A DNA stretch of 64,000 nucleotides from Duganella guangzhouensis (GCF_009674535.1 NZ_WKJK01000006.1:1-64000), one strand, 5' to 3'; positions 29,935-38,512 are shown, counted from the stretch's first letter. Made by a program: numbers and translations. The notes: generated by a model not told the origin, from the letters alone.

Positions 29935-30822
29935 TTACTCACCTCGTTCCTTTGCAAGGCGTTTGGCCAGGCGTTGACTGGCTTCGGCCGCGTACGCGCG
30001 GCAGCCATTGGCGTCGATGAACGGATTTCGATCTGGCGTGCGAGCTGCCGCCTTTTCCATCACATCAGTGAGGCCCGGGTGTACTGAAATAATGATGTCG
30101 CATTTCAACGTCGCGACCCTGGCGATGCTTGCAGCGAATGAGGCTGAGATATCTGGCGTCTTGCCATTACCGATGAACTTAAAATCACCGCTTGCGTAAG
30201 CATTGAGGCTATCGGCAAATGCCACATCGAGGCAGCGCTGGCCTTCACACGAAGCCCAAGTCCAGGTAGTGCTACCCGGCGTATGGCCCGGCGTCATGTG
30301 AGCGGTCACGCTAATTGGGCCGACCTTCAGGATTTCTCCGTCGCGAACCACTTTAACCTTCTTCACCTTGGCAACGTGCATCACCGGATCGGCTTGATAC
30401 TGGGGATCATCCGGGCCGTTGGTGCCGCTTTGCAGAGCCAGCGCGCCCGAGCGGCTGGCCGCCACGACCGCGCCACTGGCTCGCTGCAGCGCCGCGATCC
30501 CTCCTGCGTGATCCCAGTGCGCATGCGAGTTGACGATCAGTTTCACATCTTCTATCCGGAATCCCAGCGCCTTGATGTTGGCCTCGATAATTGGTGCCGA
30601 TTGCGGCAGACCGCCGTCAAGCAAGATATGGCCTTGCGGGCCGGTCACCAGCAAGGATGACAGGCCATCGACGCCAACGTACCAAGTATTGCCGTACACA
30701 TTGAATGGTTTAACCGGTTTATTCCATTCTGCGCAATCGTCGCAATTCACCGGGGCGTCGTGTGCATGCGCACTGCCGGCCGTCGCGACAAAAGCCAACA
30801 ATATTTTGACTACCAATTTCAT
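29935..30822 (-). CDS. Subclass B3 metallo-beta-lactamase
   Basis: A 295-aa periplasmic zinc beta-lactamase. The signal peptide is residues 1-20 (MKLVVKILLAF...AHA). The zinc ligands of subclass B3 are all present: His100, His102, Asp104 and His105 in NSHAHWDHAGG, His180 in TPGHTPGST and His248 in SVHPGLTD; Ser205 sits in ADSLN where B3 enzymes have Ser221. This class hydrolyses penicillins, cephalosporins and often carbapenems, and a chromosomal member (THIN-B) is known from Janthinobacterium. GGAG lies seven bases before the ATG. A remnant of pbpG ends 15 bases upstream. Confidence 0.92.
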   Translation of the reverse strand: MKLVVKILLAFVATAGSAHAHDAPVNCDDCAEWNKPVKPFNVYGNTWYVGVDGLSSLLVTGPQGHILLDGGLPQSAPIIEANIKALGFRIEDVKLIVNSHAHWDHAGGIAALQRASGAVVAASRSGALALQSGTNGPDDPQYQADPVMHVAKVKKVKVVRDGEILKVGPISVTAHMTPGHTPGSTTWTWASCEGQRCLDVAFADSLNAYASGDFKFIGNGKTPDISASFAASIARVATLKCDIIISVHPGLTDVMEKAAARTPDRNPFIDANGCRAYAAEASQRLAKRLAKERGE

Positions 30823-30836
30823 ACTTCATCTCCAGG

Positions 30837-31109
30837 TTAAGAATGAGTGTGCAATGAAGAGCTACGTGCTTTATTGAGCGAATCGCGGATTCTTCCAGCA
30901 TCGAGTGAGCGCTGCTCCGAATCATCGGCGTGAAGTAGCACAACGGTGACGTCCTTGCCGCCACTGTGCAGACGCATGGTCAAGCAACGCCCCGCTTCGG
31001 CGCTGGAGCCCGTCTTGGACAAACGGATATCCCATCCCTTGTCGCAAACCAGCGGATTTGTGTTGAGCAGTTCCTGCGTCCGTCCGTTGATGACCGGAAG
31101 AGGTCTAAT
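30837..31109 (-). pseudogene. pbpG: 3' remnant of D-alanyl-D-alanine endopeptidase pbpG
   Basis: The minus-strand frame encodes about 90 residues matching the end of PBP7: INGRTQELLNTNPLV, then LSKTGSSAEAGRCLTMRL and SLDAGRIRDSLNKA. The KTG box of the penicillin-binding fold is present, but the SxxK and SxN motifs and the rest of the protein are missing: the frame meets an in-frame TAA at 31110-31112, which is the stop codon of the next upstream small gene. It is a truncated copy, probably non-functional. The intact gene must be elsewhere, if it exists. Confidence 0.8.
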
Positions 31110-31343
31110 TTAGTCGCAACCGCTGCAACTGAATTGTGACGTCGTTAAGGACAGCACCGCAGCGCAGTGCAGTGCAGCTGGCACTCCACATCGCTCGATG
31201 ACATTGAGCAGTTCAGTTTTCCCATCCTGCTTTCGCTTAATTATCAGTGTCTGACCGTCCTTAGCAACAGACACCGAAGAATCTGCGGCAATCGCAAACA
31301 TGGCAGGAACAAGCGTAGTAATGCAAATCACAAACTTCAGCAT
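31110..31343 (-). CDS. Small exported protein of unknown function
   Basis: A 77-aa frame with a clear signal peptide (MLKFVICITTLVPAMFAIAA), then a short mature part with SVSVAKDGQTLIIKRKQDG and four cysteines (VIERCG, LHCA, FSCSGCD). GGAG lies eight bases before the ATG. Base use is more AT-rich than the core genes. I do not recognise a family. Its stop codon touches the pbpG remnant, so its C-terminus could be a junction artefact. Confidence 0.55.
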   Translation of the reverse strand: MLKFVICITTLVPAMFAIAADSSVSVAKDGQTLIIKRKQDGKTELLNVIERCGVPAALHCAAVLSLTTSQFSCSGCD

Positions 31344-31376
31344 GCTTCATTCTCCGCATGGAAAAACCGAATGACT

Positions 31377-31394
31377 GTTAATGGCCGGATTCCG
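31377..31394. repeat. Spacer repeat copy 1
   Basis: Reads GTTAATGGCCGGATTCCG. Shares the TGGCCG core with the copies at 31819, 32248, 32573 and 33045. It lies between the orphan gene A and the small exported protein. Confidence 0.5.
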
Positions 31395-31404
31395 ACGAAT
31401 GCAC

Positions 31405-31779
31405 TCAAGCGAGGTCGCTCAATCGAAAGCTCTGCAGAACTTTTTCTACTCCATCCGGTAGTTCGCCATTTAAGTCAGCAACGGCTTGCATCTTCTTGAG
31501 CCAATGCCAATCCTGATCTCTATGAGTTATCTTAGCGATCTTCTTCAGCATCGTCGATGCATCTTCCCAAGTAACAGAAACCTCGGTACCAGTGTGCCGG
31601 TTCACAACTTTGGGCGGGGCATATCCCACTCTTTCAACTACGTGTTCACTAAGATTTCTTATACAGATTTCAAAGAACAGCCAATACTCGCAGCCGTCAG
31701 GTCCATGAAATATAGCTGCGAGTGAACCGCCATCTCGAATCATCTCAACACTGTCAACGATAGCAATAGGGAAAAGCAT
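31405..31779 (-). CDS. Orphan small protein A (AT-rich patch)
   Basis: A 124-aa acidic, soluble protein with no signal peptide or membrane segment. It starts MLFPIAIVDSVEMIRDGGSL and contains FHGPDGCEYWLFFEI and a helical end with WHWLKKMQAVADLNGEL. I recognise no family. It is the last of four co-oriented orphans (31405-33017) with G+C near 45 percent, separated by copies of a repeated element. Size, acidity and context resemble immunity proteins of polymorphic toxin systems, but no toxin is present, so this is only an idea. The ribosome-binding site is weak. Confidence 0.6.
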   Translation of the reverse strand: MLFPIAIVDSVEMIRDGGSLAAIFHGPDGCEYWLFFEICIRNLSEHVVERVGYAPPKVVNRHTGTEVSVTWEDASTMLKKIAKITHRDQDWHWLKKMQAVADLNGELPDGVEKVLQSFRLSDLA

Positions 31780-31818
31780 ATTGGACGTTTATTTCATTTC
31801 TTAATTCGTACACCCAAA

Positions 31819-31845
31819 GGGCCGCTAATGGCCGCTAGCCGAAAG
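31819..31845. repeat. Spacer repeat copy 2
   Basis: Contains GGCCGCTAATGGCCGCTAGC, then CGAAAG: two GGCCGCTA units in tandem, between orphan genes B and A. Confidence 0.55.
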
Positions 31846-31855
31846 AATAATCTCG

Positions 31856-32227
31856 TCAGGTAGACGATGTTTGATTCGCATAGTGGTGCGACCAAAGCTC
31901 ATGAAGATACGCTTTCAAGGGGCCCCCCTTCGCATCAACAAGATTGACACCAGAAATCTCTTTCAAAGACCCGGAACCATCAAGTCCAGCGAGAATGCTA
32001 TGCATGATGCCAGCCGAGATTTGATCAATGAAAGATTGAACCTCCGACTGGCAATTGGCCGATTTGATGGCCATCTGCAACTTCCGAATTCCATCTTCAT
32101 TTTCAAAAGCAAACAAATCGGTCGACTCGTCAGTGAGAACTTGCGTTGCAGTCTTTACCCAATAGCGGTGAATTTTCGCAACCTCACTCAGAAAGAGCTC
32201 CTCTGCTGTCAATGTTAATCTCTCCAT
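31856..32227 (-). CDS. Orphan small protein B (AT-rich patch)
   Basis: A 123-aa soluble protein, predicted mainly helical, starting MERLTLTAEELFLSEVAK and holding the segment FENEDGIRKLQMAIKSA. A TTG seven codons upstream is an alternative start. No family recognised. It lies between two copies of the spacer repeat and is in the same orientation as its neighbours. Confidence 0.6.
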   Translation of the reverse strand: MERLTLTAEELFLSEVAKIHRYWVKTATQVLTDESTDLFAFENEDGIRKLQMAIKSANCQSEVQSFIDQISAGIMHSILAGLDGSGSLKEISGVNLVDAKGGPLKAYLHELWSHHYANQTSST

Positions 32228-32247
32228 CTTTAAGTTTAGCGTCAGCA

Positions 32248-32273
32248 ATTGGCCGGCTGCCGTTAGCCGACTT
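32248..32273. repeat. Spacer repeat copy 3
   Basis: Contains TTGGCCGGCTGCCGTTAGCC, then GACTT. It overlaps the stop codon of orphan gene C and precedes gene B. Confidence 0.55.
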
Positions 32274-32553
32274 CAGGTCGAAACGCCCAATGAGCAGCCT
32301 CAACCCGAAGCGTATCTCCAGATTGCAGCTCTATTTCAAATTGGCCGGGTTTGATTTCCGTTGAACTGTTCACTGATGAGGATGGCCCCCAACTTTCGTG
32401 TCGTGGAAGTTCGATGTTCGTAAATCCGTCAAATACCAGGATATGAGGCGGCAAGCCAACTGGGAGTAAACGAATATCACAACGCGCAGCCTCCCAGCTG
32501 ACGTAGATGGCTGACAGCGTAGCATCGTGGATTGATAGGGCACTAAAGGACAT
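32263..32553 (-). CDS. Orphan small protein C (AT-rich patch)
   Basis: A 96-aa soluble, beta-rich protein. It starts MSFSALSIHDATLSAIYVSW and has WGPSSSVN and IELQSGDTLRVEA near the end. This arrangement (HDA...VSWE, then WGPS.SVN, then QSGD) recurs, as far as I remember, in small uncharacterised bacterial proteins, but I cannot name the family. The stop codon lies inside a copy of the spacer repeat. GGGGG stands four bases before the chosen ATG. Confidence 0.6.
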   Translation of the reverse strand: MSFSALSIHDATLSAIYVSWEAARCDIRLLPVGLPPHILVFDGFTNIELPRHESWGPSSSVNSSTEIKPGQFEIELQSGDTLRVEAAHWAFRPEVG

Positions 32554-32572
32554 CATACCCCCAAAAAATTTC

Positions 32573-32598
32573 AAGTGGCCGCTCTTAGCCGCCAGCGG
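32573..32598. repeat. Spacer repeat copy 4
   Basis: Contains AGTGGCCGCTCTTAGCCGCC, then AGCGG; arms GGCGGCTAA and the GGCCGC core form an imperfect palindrome. It lies between orphan genes D and C. Confidence 0.55.
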
Positions 32599-32621
32599 CA
32601 TAGTAACGCAAGTGGCTACCG

Positions 32622-33017
32622 TCAGTACGGATGTGTTTCACAGAGCACGAAACGATTTGCCATCTTATTCCACGAGCTCGCACGCCCTTGGAGAAAAATG
32701 AGTTGTCCATATTCGTCCATACTTGTTTCACGTCCTGATCTGCGCAGCCATTCATCATAGAACGCATCAAACTCATCCTTGGATAGTTCTGGCAACGGAT
32801 ATGCTGAGTAATCGAACACAGAAGTGAAGTCTTCATTTGACGATAACATAGTCATCGGCAATCGCTCGACTCCCAATAGGCTCATCAATATCCTAAGCTC
32901 GTCATCATTTTCGAGAACGACATGAAAGTACTCTTCGCCACTCTCGGTCATGGCCTCAAGTGACGCATATACAGTCATGATTGGATTGTTGGACCCGGCA
33001 AACACATAGCTATTCAT
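32622..33017 (-). CDS. Orphan small protein D (AT-rich patch)
   Basis: A 131-aa strongly acidic soluble protein starting MNSYVFAGSNNPIMTVYASL, with VVLENDDELRILMSLLG and LSKDEFDAFYDEWLRRSG. AAGGA stands five bases before the ATG, so translation is credible. No family recognised. It is the first of the four orphans in transcription order. Confidence 0.62.
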   Translation of the reverse strand: MNSYVFAGSNNPIMTVYASLEAMTESGEEYFHVVLENDDELRILMSLLGVERLPMTMLSSNEDFTSVFDYSAYPLPELSKDEFDAFYDEWLRRSGRETSMDEYGQLIFLQGRASSWNKMANRFVLCETHPY

Positions 33018-33044
33018 TCAAATCCTTGCTCCCATGAACACGTC

Positions 33045-33069
33045 CGTTCTTAGCCGCACTCGGCCGAAC
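33045..33069. repeat. Spacer repeat copy 5
   Basis: Contains GTTCTTAGCCGCACTCGGCC, then GAAC. It is just upstream of orphan gene D and shares TTAGCCGC with copy 4 and an inverted GGCCGA element. Confidence 0.5.
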
Positions 33070-33161
33070 ATCATGAGAATAGCATCTTGTTCAGCTGGAA
33101 AAATGCGCGAAACCTCTCGCCTTGGGAGGATTGGTGCTGCAAGCCTCGCCACGCACTTCTC

Positions 33162-34004
33162 TTAGTCCGGCACGTGTATGCGCGCCTTGATGTGCTTGAG
33201 GTGGGCCACGATGGTGAAGGTCATCACCACCAGCAGCGACCACGAGCTCCATTTGCTGACGTGTACCGCCGACCACGCGCCCAGCTGGTTCGGATAGCGC
33301 CACACGCCCCAGAAAGTGCTGATGTTTTCCGCCAGCCAGATAAAGAAGCCGATCAGCACAAACGACAGCAGCAAGGGCATCTGACGGTCGCGGTCGAGCG
33401 GGCGGAAGATCACGGTGGTGCGCGCGTACAGGCCCAGCGCGGCCGCCGCCAGATACCAGCGATAGTCGCCGATGTAGTGGTGGGTGAAGAAATTGGCGTA
33501 GATTAGCAGCGCGATCAGCACCGCCATCCAGTACGGCGGATGGTGGCGGATGCGCAGCTCGAACAGGCGCCACGCCTGCACGATGTAGCTGCCGACGGCG
33601 GCGTACATAAAGCCGGAAAACAGCGGCACGCCAAACAGCTTGGTGTAGGCAAAGTCCGGATAGCTCCACGACTGGATGCTGCCCGATACCTTGAACGCCT
33701 CCAGCGCGAAGCCGATCAGGTGGAACAGGCATACCGCCTTCAGCTCATCCAGCGTCTCCAGCCGCGCCCACAGCATCCAGCCCTGGATGGCGATGGCGGC
33801 CAGCAGCAGCACGTCGTAGCGTGGCAGGCCCAGCAGGCCGGAGCGCGGCACCAGCAGCACGCTGGCGAAGAATAGCGCGACAAACAGGCAGGCGCGCGCA
33901 TTCTTGATGCCGAAGTAGAGAAATTCCAGCGCGAAGCGCTGCCAGCCGCGCAGATCATGGCGGCTGGTGGCGTTCAGCAGGTGGGTGTCGAGGATGGTCA
34001 GCAT
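33162..34004 (-). CDS. DUF817 integral membrane protein
   Basis: A 280-aa polytopic membrane protein with about eight hydrophobic segments. It matches the DUF817 family in sequence character, e.g. RFALEFLYFGIKNARACLF near the start, VSGSIQSWSYPDFAYTKLFG and RYPNQLGAWSAVHVSKWSSW. Function unknown. The C-terminus ends HIKARIHVPD. It is the last gene of the accessory block next to the rpsJ terminator. Confidence 0.88.
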   Translation of the reverse strand: MLTILDTHLLNATSRHDLRGWQRFALEFLYFGIKNARACLFVALFFASVLLVPRSGLLGLPRYDVLLLAAIAIQGWMLWARLETLDELKAVCLFHLIGFALEAFKVSGSIQSWSYPDFAYTKLFGVPLFSGFMYAAVGSYIVQAWRLFELRIRHHPPYWMAVLIALLIYANFFTHHYIGDYRWYLAAAALGLYARTTVIFRPLDRDRQMPLLLSFVLIGFFIWLAENISTFWGVWRYPNQLGAWSAVHVSKWSSWSLLVVMTFTIVAHLKHIKARIHVPD

Positions 34005-34032
34005 GCGCTATGACTGTAGCGGGCCGGGCCAT

Positions 34033-34072
34033 AAAAAACAATGGGCCCGGACGCTTGCGCGGCCGGGCCCAT
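34033..34072 (-). terminator. Terminator of the str operon after rpsJ
   Basis: A 10-bp perfect stem (34041-34050 with 34063-34072) closes a 12-base loop and is followed on the minus strand by TTGTTTTTTAT. It stands 47 bases after the rpsJ stop codon and shows that rpsJ really ends its transcript here. Confidence 0.95.
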
Positions 34073-34118
34073 CATCAGCTGGCAGTGCGCTATGACAGCG
34101 CTGCCCGCTTAAAGTCGA

Positions 34119-34436
34119 TTACTGCAGTTTGATTTCGACATCAACGCCAGCTGGCAGATCCAGCTTCATCAGGGCGTCAACGGTCTTGTCGGTTGGGTCG
34201 ACGATGTCCATCAGGCGCTGGTGGGTACGGATTTCGAACTGGTCGCGCGAGGTTTTGTTGACGTGCGGCGAACGCAGAACGTCGAAACGCTGGATGCGGG
34301 TTGGCAGAGGAACTGGGCCTTTAACCACGGCGCCGGTGCGCTTGGCGGTGTCCACGATTTCCAGAGCCGACTGGTCGATCAGTTTGTAGTCGAAAGCCTT
34401 CAGGCGGATACGGATTTTTTGATTGGTAACGGTCAT
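34119..34436 (-). CDS. rpsJ: 30S ribosomal protein S10
   Basis: A 105-aa protein of the 30S head that also acts as NusE in antitermination. It has [19 protein letters not shown] and [18 protein letters not shown], both diagnostic. Normally the first gene of the S10 operon directly upstream of rplC. Here it closes the str operon, 127 bases after tuf, and is followed by a strong terminator. AGGGA stands seven bases before the ATG. Confidence 0.99.
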   Translation of the reverse strand: MTVTNQKIRIRLKAFDYKLIDQSALEIVDTAKRTGAVVKGPVPLPTRIQRFDVLRSPHVNKTSRDQFEIRTHQRLMDIVDPTDKTVDALMKLDLPAGVDVEIKLQ

Positions 34437-34507
34437 GATAATTCCCTAAAAGAGCGAACTGGCAACTTTGTAGCGCCAGCAATTTTAAAAAGAACGAGTT
34501 TGGTACA

Positions 34508-34544
34508 ACAGGGCCGACATGGTATCACACCATGTCGGCCCTGT
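34508..34544 (-). other. Long perfect hairpin between tuf and rpsJ
   Basis: A 16-bp perfect stem (34508-34523 with 34529-34544) closes a 5-base loop. It begins 19 bases after the tuf stop codon. A T-rich stretch comes only 13 bases later, so it is not a standard terminator; it may stabilise tuf mRNA or partly reduce transcription into rpsJ. Confidence 0.75.
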
Positions 34545-34563
34545 ATCAATCAGCGCTTAAAAA

Positions 34564-35754
34564 TTAGGCGATGATTTTAGCAACAACGCCGGCGCCAACG
34601 GTACGGCCGCCTTCGCGGATAGCGAAGCGCAGACCTTCTTCCATCGCGATCGGGTTGATCAGCTTAACGGTGATCGACACGTTGTCGCCTGGCATAACCA
34701 TTTCTTTGTCCGCTGGCAGTTCGATCGAACCGGTCACGTCGGTGGTACGGAAGTAGAACTGTGGACGATAGTTGTTGAAGAACGGGGTGTGACGGCCGCC
34801 TTCATCTTTCGACAGAACATAGATCTCGCCGGTGAAGTGGTTGTGCGGCTTGATCGATGCTGGCTTCGCCAGAACCTGACCACGTTGCACGTCTTCACGC
34901 TTGGTGCCGCGCAGCAGCAGACCAACGTTGTCGCCTGCTTGACCTTGGTCCAGCAGTTTGCGGAACATTTCCACGCCGGTGCAGGTGGTTTTCACGGTGT
35001 CGATGATGCCGACGATTTCGATCTCTTCGCCGACTTTGATCACGCCGCGTTCGATACGACCGGTTACCACGGTGCCGCGACCCGAGATCGAGAACACGTC
35101 TTCCACTGGCATCAGGAAGGCACCGTCCACTGCGCGCTCTGGCGTAGGGATGTAGCTGTCCAGTGCGTCGGCCAGGGCCATGATGGCTTGCTCGCCCAGC
35201 GGGCCGGTGTCGCCGTCCAGTGCTTTACGTGCCGAACCTTTTACGATTGGCAGGTCGTCGCCTGGGAACTCGTATTTCGACAACAGCTCGCGCACTTCCA
35301 TTTCAACCAGTTCCAGCAGCTCTTCGTCATCCACCAGATCGCATTTGTTCAGGAACACGATGATGTATGGAACGCCAACTTGGCGGGCCAGCAGGATGTG
35401 CTCGCGGGTCTGTGGCATTGGGCCGTCAGCTGCGGAGCAAACCAGGATCGCGCCGTCCATCTGGGCGGCACCGGTGATCATGTTTTTGATGTAGTCGGCG
35501 TGGCCTGGGCAGTCAACGTGAGCGTAGTGACGGCCGGCGGTTTCGTACTCGACGTGCGCGGTGTTGATGGTGATGCCGCGTGCTTTTTCTTCTGGAGCAG
35601 CGTCGATCTGGTCGTAAGCTTTCGCTTCGCCGCCGAATTTCTTCGACAGAACGGTTGCGATAGCAGCGGTCAGGGTGGTTTTGCCGTGGTCGACGTGACC
35701 GATGGTGCCTACGTTGACGTGCGGTTTAGTCCGCTCGAACTTTTCTTTTGCCAT
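34564..35754 (-). CDS. tuf: Elongation factor Tu
   Basis: A 396-aa GTPase that brings aminoacyl-tRNA to the ribosome. Start [21 protein letters not shown]-loop [13 protein letters not shown] (about 19-31), switch [14 protein letters not shown] at about 137, and the C-terminal [18 protein letters not shown]. Located between fusA and rpsJ. Confidence 0.99.
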   Translation of the reverse strand: MAKEKFERTKPHVNVGTIGHVDHGKTTLTAAIATVLSKKFGGEAKAYDQIDAAPEEKARGITINTAHVEYETAGRHYAHVDCPGHADYIKNMITGAAQMDGAILVCSAADGPMPQTREHILLARQVGVPYIIVFLNKCDLVDDEELLELVEMEVRELLSKYEFPGDDLPIVKGSARKALDGDTGPLGEQAIMALADALDSYIPTPERAVDGAFLMPVEDVFSISGRGTVVTGRIERGVIKVGEEIEIVGIIDTVKTTCTGVEMFRKLLDQGQAGDNVGLLLRGTKREDVQRGQVLAKPASIKPHNHFTGEIYVLSKDEGGRHTPFFNNYRPQFYFRTTDVTGSIELPADKEMVMPGDNVSITVKLINPIAMEEGLRFAIREGGRTVGAGVVAKIIA

Positions 35755-35787
35755 TTTGATTCTTCCTCAATACAAGTTTTTCAAAAT

Positions 35788-35812
35788 GCGGCCGGGTGAT
35801 CTACCCAGCCGC
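35788..35812 (-). other. Hairpin between fusA and tuf
   Basis: A 10-bp stem with one mismatch (35788-35797 with 35803-35812) closes a 5-base loop; the minus strand continues with ATTTTGAAAAA. It resembles a weak attenuator or processing signal between the two genes. Confidence 0.6.
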
Positions 35813-35825
35813 AAAATCAATATTA

Positions 35826-37931
35826 TTACTTAGCTTTCGCGGTAACGATAGCGTCGATAACGTGCTTAGGCGCCTCGGAGTAGTGCTTGAACTCCATGGT
35901 GTAGGTTGCACGACCTTGCGTTGCGGAACGCAGGGTGGTCGAGTAACCAAACATTTCCGACAGCGGTACTTCGGCTTTGATGATCTTGCCGCCGCCGCCT
36001 GGGATTTCGTCCATGCCCTGCACCATACCGCGGCGGGACGACAGGTCGCCCATCACGGTACCGGCGTAGTCTTCCGGCGTTTCCACTTCCACGGCCATCA
36101 TTGGTTCCAGGATGACTGGGTTAGCGCGTTTGCATGCTTCTTTGAATGCCATCGAACCGGCCATGCGGAATGCATTTTCGTTCGAGTCAACATCGTGGTA
36201 CGAACCGAAGGTCAGGGTGACTTTAACGTCCACCACTGGGTAGCCCGCCAGCACGCCATTGCTCAGGGTTTCGCGCACGCCTTTTTCCACCGCAGGGATG
36301 AATTCGCGAGGAATCACACCGCCCTTGATGGCGTCGACGAATTCGAAGCCTTTGCCTTGTTCCTGTGGTTCCAGGGTCACAACAGCGTGACCGTACTGAC
36401 CACGACCACCCGACTGCTTAACGAACTTGCCTTCCACATCGGCCACCGATTTGCGCACGGTTTCGCGGTATGCAACCTGTGGTTTGCCCACGGTGGCTTC
36501 CACGCCGAATTCGCGCTTCATACGGTCAACGATAATTTCCAGGTGCAGCTCGCCCATACCACCGATGATGGTCTGGCCCGATTCTTCGTCGGTACGCACG
36601 CGGAACGATGGATCTTCCTGAGCCAGACGGTTCAGTGCCAGACCCATTTTTTCCTGGTCAGCCTTGGTTTTTGGTTCCACAGCCTGTTGAATCACTGGCT
36701 CTGGGAACACCATTTTTTCCAGGGTGATGATCGACGATGGATCGCACAGGGTTTCGCCGGTGGTCACGTCTTTCAGACCAACCGCGGCGGCGATGTCGCC
36801 CGCGCGCACTTCTTTGATCTCTTCACGCTGGTTAGCGTGCATCTGCAGAATACGGCCCAGACGCTCTTTACGACCTTTAACCGAGTTGTACACGGTATCG
36901 CCGGCGTTGATCACGCCCGAGTACACGCGGAAGAAGGCCAGCTGGCCCACGAACGGGTCGGTCATGATCTTGAAGGCCAGCGCCGAGAACTTCTCGTCGT
37001 CCGAAGCTTTACGGGTTGCCGGTGCTTCGTCTTCGTCGGTACCTTTAACGTCGGCGATGTCGATCGGCGATGGCAGGTATTCGATGACCGCGTCCAGCAT
37101 GGCTTGCACGCCTTTGTTTTTGAAGGCGGTGCCGCACATCATCGGAACGATTTCCGAGGCGATGGTACGATCGCGGATGGCCTTTTTGATTTCGGCTTCC
37201 GACAGATCACCCTCTTCCAGGTACTTGTTCATCAGTTCTTCAGTCGCTTCAGCAGCGGCTTCAACCATCTTCTCGCGCCACTCGGCGGCCGAATCGGCCA
37301 GCTCGGCAGGGATATCGACGTAGTCGAATTTCATGCCTTGCGAAGCGTCGTCCCAGATGATCGCTTTCATCTTGACCAGATCGATCACGCCTTTGAAGTT
37401 GTCTTCGGCGCCGATAGGGATCTGGATCAGAACCGGGTTGGCCTTCAGGCGTGCGCGCATCTGCTCGTACACTTTGAAGAAGTTGGCACCGGTACGGTCC
37501 ATCTTGTTGACGAAGGCCAGACGTGGCACTTTGTACTTGTTAGCCTGACGCCATACGGTTTCCGACTGTGGCTGAACACCGCCCACTGCGCAGTAAACCA
37601 TGCAAGCACCATCCAGCACGCGCATCGAACGTTCCACCTCAATGGTGAAGTCCACGTGGCCTGGGGTATCGATGATGTTGATGTGGTGTTCTGGGAAGTT
37701 GTTCGCCATGCCTTTCCAGAAGCAGGTGGTCGCAGCCGAGGTGATGGTAATACCACGCTCTTGTTCCTGCTCCATCCAGTCCATGGTGGCGGCGCCATCG
37801 TGAACTTCACCGATTTTGTGGTTCACGCCCGTGTAGAACAGAACGCGCTCGGTAGTGGTGGTCTTACCTGCATCGATGTGAGCGGAGATACCGATATTGC
37901 GGTAGCGCTCGATGGGGGTCTTGCGGGCCAT
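35826..37931 (-). CDS. fusA: Elongation factor G
   Basis: A 701-aa translocase GTPase. The start [20 protein letters not shown] at 37931 has AGGA before it; the frame is open 25 codons further but those residues are not EF-G. P-loop [13 protein letters not shown] (about 17-29), switch [15 protein letters not shown], and the C-terminal domain with HYSEAPKHV. In the standard str order between rpsG and tuf. Confidence 0.99.
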   Translation of the reverse strand: MARKTPIERYRNIGISAHIDAGKTTTTERVLFYTGVNHKIGEVHDGAATMDWMEQEQERGITITSAATTCFWKGMANNFPEHHINIIDTPGHVDFTIEVERSMRVLDGACMVYCAVGGVQPQSETVWRQANKYKVPRLAFVNKMDRTGANFFKVYEQMRARLKANPVLIQIPIGAEDNFKGVIDLVKMKAIIWDDASQGMKFDYVDIPAELADSAAEWREKMVEAAAEATEELMNKYLEEGDLSEAEIKKAIRDRTIASEIVPMMCGTAFKNKGVQAMLDAVIEYLPSPIDIADVKGTDEDEAPATRKASDDEKFSALAFKIMTDPFVGQLAFFRVYSGVINAGDTVYNSVKGRKERLGRILQMHANQREEIKEVRAGDIAAAVGLKDVTTGETLCDPSSIITLEKMVFPEPVIQQAVEPKTKADQEKMGLALNRLAQEDPSFRVRTDEESGQTIIGGMGELHLEIIVDRMKREFGVEATVGKPQVAYRETVRKSVADVEGKFVKQSGGRGQYGHAVVTLEPQEQGKGFEFVDAIKGGVIPREFIPAVEKGVRETLSNGVLAGYPVVDVKVTLTFGSYHDVDSNENAFRMAGSMAFKEACKRANPVILEPMMAVEVETPEDYAGTVMGDLSSRRGMVQGMDEIPGGGGKIIKAEVPLSEMFGYSTTLRSATQGRATYTMEFKHYSEAPKHVIDAIVTAKAK

Positions 37932-38041
37932 AATTAATCCTAAATCGTTTAATGGACAAAACCGAGCGCCATTTTTTGGAGAAAAAATGAGCCCGGCCTC
38001 GAACAACGGATAACAGCCAGCTCAGGAGCTGGCCGATTTTA

Positions 38042-38512
38042 TTAGAAGCGGAAGTGCGAGAACGCTTTGTTCGCTTCAGCCATGCGGTGAACTTCGTCAC
38101 GACGCTTCATCGCGCCGCCACGACCTTCAGACGCTTCCAGCAGTTCGCCTGCCAGACGTTGTGGCATCGATTTTTCGCTGCGCTTGTTAGCAGCTTCACG
38201 CAGCCAACGCATCGACAGCGCCATACGACGCACTGGGCGGACTTCAACCGGCACCTGGTAGTTTGCACCACCAACGCGACGGGATTTCACTTCAACCAGC
38301 GGTTTGGCGTTGTTCAGCGCAGTGGCGAACACTTCCAGCGGATCTTTGCCGGATTTTTGCGAGATGTGCTCAAAGGCACCGTAGATGATGTTTTCTGCGA
38401 CCGATTTTTTACCGGACAGCATCAGAACGTTCACGAATTTGGCGACATCAGTGTTGCCGAATTTTGGATCCGGCAGGATCTCGCGCTTGGGTACTTCACG
38501 ACGACGTGGCAT
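38042..38512 (-). CDS. rpsG: 30S ribosomal protein S7
   Basis: A 156-aa protein that nucleates the 30S head and is the str-operon repressor in E. coli. Start [19 protein letters not shown], end [17 protein letters not shown] small hairpin (GCCAGCT / AGCTGGC) follows its stop codon before fusA. Confidence 0.99.
   Translation of the reverse strand: MPRRREVPKREILPDPKFGNTDVAKFVNVLMLSGKKSVAENIIYGAFEHISQKSGKDPLEVFATALNNAKPLVEVKSRRVGGANYQVPVEVRPVRRMALSMRWLREAANKRSEKSMPQRLAGELLEASEGRGGAMKRRDEVHRMAEANKAFSHFRF

Noticed and set aside
31377..33069. Integron cassette array (attC sites) for the orphan gene patch
   Set aside because: The spacer repeats lack the paired RYYYAAC/GTTRRRY core sites and no integrase gene is near, so a classical integron is not supported.
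35796..37937. 713-codon plus-strand frame opposite fusA
   Set aside because: Shadow of EF-G; composition rich in His, Phe, Val with no known fold.
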